A DNA stretch of 12,028 nucleotides. Source: Hyphochytrium catenoides (lineage: Eukaryota > Sar > Hyphochytriomycetes > Hyphochytriales > Hyphochytriaceae). A program made the position numbers and the translations under genes. The stretch covers positions 4,344-16,371 of the forward strand of contig FLMG01001569.1 of the NCBI GenBank assembly GCA_900088475.1. Direction: 5' to 3'. Below are positions 8,752 to 12,028 of the stretch, piece by piece (positions within the stretch are counted from its first letter, which is position 1; each line of letters starts with the position of its first letter). Under the pieces are notes generated by a model that was given only the letters and a program-made list of their open reading frames with translations, searched no databases and was not told where the DNA came from.

Positions 8752-10193
8752 CTATGTGCACCTGCCCGCTGTAAAGCTCAACCCGTTCTTACAACCAGCA
8801 TTCGCGCTGATAAAACCGCGAAAAGACGAGACTCGGGTGTACACGCTGGGAAAGACAGTTTCGCAGTTCCCAAACCCAAAGGAGACTAATCCCACCAAGG
8901 CTGGCACAGGGCTGTCAACGAACAGTGGTCCTCCTAAACAGCGGCGGGAAAAGCGTCATCAAAGCAGCATAAACAAGTCGTTGTTAGTGGCACGTCTTCA
9001 CTAGCGTAGGAATCTCAACCTAGTTCGCTGTTGGGACCTTCTTCCTCACCTGAGTCACCATAGCAAGACCCTGTTCCACTTCCGAACGTGCAGAGCATAT
9101 GATTTTGAATCCAATACCACCCGCCTTCTGGTAGTCTTTGATCCCCTAGCCTGGCTCGGCAGTGGGCAGGAGGCATGTGGTTGACAGTTGTCTGGCGAAG
9201 AACAGTGTGGATTTGGGCCCAAGGAGTATCGCCCCACCTGATTGCAGAACATAGGATGGTCAGTCACGTCAGAGACTGGGGATCCCCTAGTCTCGAATAA
9301 GCGAGACATGGAGGAAGTGTTGTTTCCCGCCTGTTGCCATCATCGCCCACTGTGCACCATGTCCGGAGACTATGTCCTAGCTCCTAGGAACTGTTCCTCC
9401 TCCTACAGACGATCGATCGCCTGACATCACTCCCAAGCCGCTCCTTTCTCTTAGGAACAATATTAACGGCGCTGGTGCTGGCGCTGATACGCAGGAGAGG
9501 AGGAGCTTACTTCATACCCGATAAGCTTGTAGTTCTTGTACACAGTTGCGTTGGTGAACGTGCCAAAGTCTATCTGCGGGTAGGACGTCAACTTGGGGCC
9601 TCCCGATACTTTAAGGATGGCGATGTCATTGTTATAGGTTTCAGCGACAAAGCCAAGATGGACGCGGATGCTCGTCACTTTCATCTTGATGCCATTTTCC
9701 GTGGAATCGGACCAGTTGAAGCGGTTGCCTTCTACCGAAATGTTCTGGCAATATTCTTGCCGAATGCAATCTGGAGAGTAAAAGAGGAAGATGGCCAAGC
9801 GCGTTAGTTGGTTAGACAAGAAGTGTCATGGTAGACCCTAAGAGATAGTTGTAGGCAAGAGGTAATGGGACTAATGATGATCTTACGGGCAGCGGTCAAG
9901 ACGAGGTTGTGGCCAATGTAGGTTCCTGCGCAAAACGGCTGTTTTCCCTCATAGCATTGAGGAGACGTCAGGCCGACAATGAAGTTGCTATACTTGGTCT
10001 TATCAGGCACCACAGTGCCGCCAACAACGGAGGGCATCACGGCAAAGTCCTCCGACTCGGCGGTAGGATTGGGATGATCCGAAAAGGCACGCTCTAAAGG
10101 TGTGCGCATCTTCTCAATCTCTGCCGCTGCAAAGCTAGAATGGGCAAGGAAAGAACCTGCCAGAAGGAGCAGGTAAGATGTTACCGATTTCAT
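8752..10193 (-). CDS. Secreted chymotrypsin-fold (S1 family) serine protease, four exons
   Basis: Exons on the minus strand are 10193-9887, 9770-9518, 9237-9050 and 8933-8752, giving 309 residues and TAG. All junctions keep frame. A signal peptide spans about residues 1-23 and a propeptide runs to Ser55. The mature start is VVGG (56-59). The triad is complete: His103 in TAAHC, Asp151 in NNDIAIL and Ser249 in GDSGGP. IGWG (186-189) and PSVYTRV (278-284) also fit the fold. Cysteine pairs expected for S1 are present (88/104, 213/236, 245/273), with extra ones at 80, 110, 297 and 308. Sequons lie at Asn112, Asn121 and Asn176. The specificity residue equivalent to chymotrypsin 189 is Gly243, where trypsin has Asp, and position 226 is Ser279, so cleavage after Lys/Arg is not expected. 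The substrate is unknown; a digestive or extracellular role is inferred. The ATG follows ccaaccaagg and begins the signal peptide. No TATA box is visible upstream. Confidence 0.93.
8934..9049 (-). other. Protease intron 3
   Basis: 116 nt, donor GTGAGG, acceptor TGTTTAG, with CTAAC inside. It splits the glycine codon directly after the catalytic Ser (GDS-G|GA-GP). Joining restores GDSGGP. Confidence 0.9.
9238..9517 (-). other. Protease intron 2
   Basis: 280 nt, donor GTATGA, acceptor CAATCAG, with a CTGAC branch-point candidate about 30 nt before the acceptor. It splits the glycine codon GG|G of the IGWG motif. A second possible donor, GTAAGC, lies 8 nt inside the intron, but using it would not restore IGWG. 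Confidence 0.88.
9771..9886 (-). other. Protease intron 1
   Basis: 116 nt, donor GTAAGA, acceptor CTCCAG, with two CTAAC branch-point candidates before the pyrimidine tract. It splits the catalytic His codon C|AT. Without splicing the motif reads TAAR and the frame runs into intron sequence. Confidence 0.92.
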
Positions 10194-11052
10194 CCTTGGT
10201 TGGCTATTGACCTTCCTCTCCTCGATGAACAGAAGTGGCTTAAGCAGTAGTGATTGTTGCGATGTAGCCGACCAAGTGAGAGGTTAGCGGAAGATTGTAA
10301 AGTGAGCGTTCGATGTTAAATGGCGCCGCACTGCCTGAAACCTGAGAACGTGCCTCTCGGCGGCAGGGAGGACGGAGGATGAGTTTCCTCAGCATCTTCA
10401 AAGATCAGCTCGCTGCCACCACCCGCCAGCCACGGTACTGGCGGGGTTTACTCGGGATTTCCTGGTGTTGGGTCAGTCCGCCGGAGATCAGAGGAGGGCG
10501 GAGAGGGCGAGAAGAAGCACACCACGCGAGAGAAGAGAGAGAAGACTTGAGAAATGAGAAGAAAAGAAGAGGGAGGAGAGGAGAGCTGCAGAAGTATCCT
10601 AGAAATGCGAGGAATGGAGGATATCGATGGCAGAAAGTGGGACTATTGGAGGGAAAATCTGTCCATCGCCCTGACGTTTGACAGAGAACAGGCTCAGGAT
10701 CAGGACATTTTGCAATTTTCAGTGGCAGGGGGAGCGAGCCTCATCATCAGTTTATAAATAGCGAGCCCGAACATGCGAGCATCTTGTAAGTGTTGGACCC
10801 TGACTGTCTATAGTTCTATACAGCTAGACAGGCTAGGTAGAGGGAGAGCCAGTTCTGCGCTTTGCTGGAAAGAGCATCTTTGATTCTGAAGTTGCGAGCC
10901 ATCCTGACCCTCAGGTCTTCATCATAGAAGAGACAAATCGTGCGAGTAGGTTTGATGCTTTTCAGGCTCTTCATTATGCAAGGGTAGAACTACTGGACTG
11001 AGAACCATGCGTATGACTTCTTTAGCCTCATAGCTCATAGCCTTGAGGCTAG
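10194..11052. other. Protease 5' flank and unassigned sequence
   Basis: The first 200 bases should hold the protease promoter; I see no TATA motif in the correct orientation. From about 10490 to 10600 the plus strand is purine-rich. A plus frame at 10554-10757 ends in a hydrophobic run, and TATAAATA sits at 10753-10760 on the plus strand, but no gene follows convincingly. A 52-codon minus frame (10974-10816, beginning MKSLKSIKPTR) is of chance length. The arms tagcctca (11023-11030) and tgaggcta (11044-11051) form a small inverted repeat. Confidence 0.3.
10687..10707 (+). repeat. 21-bp direct repeat, copy 1
   Basis: It begins aacaggctcag and ends atcaggaca. It matches 11930-11950 in 20 of 21 positions, in the same orientation, 1,243 bp apart. 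Confidence 0.7.
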
Positions 11053-11141
11053 TTAGATGTGTGAGCGTCGTTCACTCTTCGGGCCGCTAATCTTCCAACA
11101 ATAGAACAACCCATAGCAGTAAAGGGTATAACTCTCATCAC

Positions 11142-11261
11142 CTGAGATAAAAGTGACGAAATGTGTTTCCTGGTAGAACGTCATGTCTTCTTCTCGAAAA
11201 GCTCTCGCGTCTTCGTCGTTTCTGTCCCTTTGAAGGTTATGAAAACTTGCGACCACCTTGC
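11142..11261 (-). other. Candidate internal exon, unknown protein
   Basis: On the minus strand a 120-nt open segment is bounded by a good acceptor (CTAACTAAC followed by a short pyrimidine run and CATCAG) and a donor (CTCAG|GTGATG), close in style to the protease introns. It would encode 39 full codons beginning KVVASFHNLQ and ending HFVTFIS, polar and acidic in the middle. I do not recognise the family. No partner exon could be joined with confidence: a downstream acceptor near 10991 gives only about 24 further codons. Confidence 0.3.
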
Positions 11262-11929
11262 CTGATGAGGAAAAGCGTTAGTTAGAGCAGCTTGTGAAAG
11301 GTCGTTCCACTCACTGGCGTTCTTCACTCTGTTCCTCGTATGTGTAAAGTGTTGATCGTTATTTCTTCTGGTGTTATTATGAGTGGCCTCCCTTTCATTC
11401 TTTCTCTCTCGCCTTCTCCGTCGTTCCTCCGCTCTTTCCCGTCTGCTTGCTTTTCCTTCTTTCAGCTTCTCTTTCGCCTCCCCTTTCTCATTATTAGCTC
11501 TACCAGGGCCGAGTAGAAATCTATAGAGCTAGTAGGAAAGATGCTGTATCGAAATAAACGTGAAGCGACGAGGCACCTGTTTGGGAGGCGAATCGAAGAC
11601 TCTCTCTAGGAGAACACCTCCCTCCTCTTTCTCCACGAAGTAGAAGGGCTCCTAGGGTAGGGCCTTTCAACAGTAGCTCGACTACCATGCGGCGTCTTAC
11701 CCTGCGGGTCGCTTGCTTACATGGACGAGCATGCATGGCCTTGCCAAACCCTTGACGACTCAAAGCGTCATCATGCGTGCGAGAAGGTACGCCAGTACTT
11801 TTCCTATTATATTTCAGCGCTGGGTCGTTTGACCGTGGGCGATGACGTCAGGGTCGTTATCACGTCGTTGTTCTTGGTATTGGTTGGCTAACAGGTGAAA
11901 CAGTACTCCGCCATAATTCTAGGAAGAAA

Positions 11930-11950
11930 AACAGGCTCAGAATCAGGACA
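11930..11950 (+). repeat. 21-bp direct repeat, copy 2
   Basis: Second copy of the repeat at 10687-10707, with one G to A difference. The following bases diverge, although both copies have a catcatcag/catcgtcatcag-like motif shortly after. Confidence 0.7.
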
Positions 11951-12028
11951 ATCCGCCATCGTCATCAGAGAAAGAAGAGTCAAAATTAATAACTTCTATT
12001 TTTCCTAAAAAGTTTTCTTTTATGTTGT

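Larger units (their letters stand above)
11053..12028. other. Unassigned right end; pyrimidine-rich tract
   Basis: The plus strand at 11390-11490 is C/T-rich, so the minus frame through it is Arg/Lys/Glu-rich by composition alone. Apart from the candidate exon listed separately, I find no domain. The last 60 bases are AT-rich. TTCTAG before 11921 resembles an acceptor, and a plus frame then stays open to the window edge, but this is too short to call. Confidence 0.3.

Noticed and set aside
9463-9517. Apparent premature C-terminus of the protease after the IGY residues
   Set aside because: This is intron 2 read through; splicing at GTATGA/CAATCAG restores IGWG and the rest of the domain.
9475-9807. 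110-codon plus-strand open frame
   Set aside because: It is the exact antisense of protease exon 2, whose spliced product has a full catalytic triad and family motifs.
1-12028. tRNA genes, rRNA, CRISPR arrays or bacterial operon signals
   Set aside because: No convincing tRNA T-loop, no regularly spaced direct repeats with unique spacers and no ribosome binding sites tied to genes were found on either strand.

Overview
The window is eukaryotic nuclear DNA. The clearest evidence is a secreted protease gene at 8752-10193 (minus strand) that is readable only after removing three GT-AG introns. Its splice sites, the probable CTAAC or CTGAC branch points and an AATAAA signal after the stop are all visible. 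Base composition is mixed, gene density is low, and there are degraded non-LTR retrotransposon pieces and purine/pyrimidine-rich tracts. This fits an alga or another protist (for example a stramenopile), but the sequence alone does not fix the lineage.

Layout. (1) 3-1529, plus strand: the 3' part of a bestrophin-family anion channel gene, cut by the left edge of the window. (2) 1530-6388: almost 5 kb with no gene I can identify. It holds scattered open stretches of chance length, a 14-bp inverted repeat, a GA microsatellite and a 16-bp palindrome. (3) 6389-8470, minus strand: two non-collinear fragments of LINE-type reverse transcriptase polyprotein, both broken by frameshifts. They are separated by Ser/Pro-rich low-complexity DNA and a GAA-rich minisatellite. 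(4) 8538-10193, minus strand: an intact four-exon, 309-residue chymotrypsin-fold (S1) serine protease with a signal peptide and complete catalytic triad. (5) 10194-12028: no assembled gene. There is one plausible splice-bounded exon on the minus strand and a 21-bp direct repeat.

The two real genes share no pathway and are not an operon. I see no new defence or mobile system. The most informative items are the protease's gene structure (an intron cuts the codon for each of three signature-motif residues), its non-trypsin specificity pocket, and the scrambled retroelement remains.
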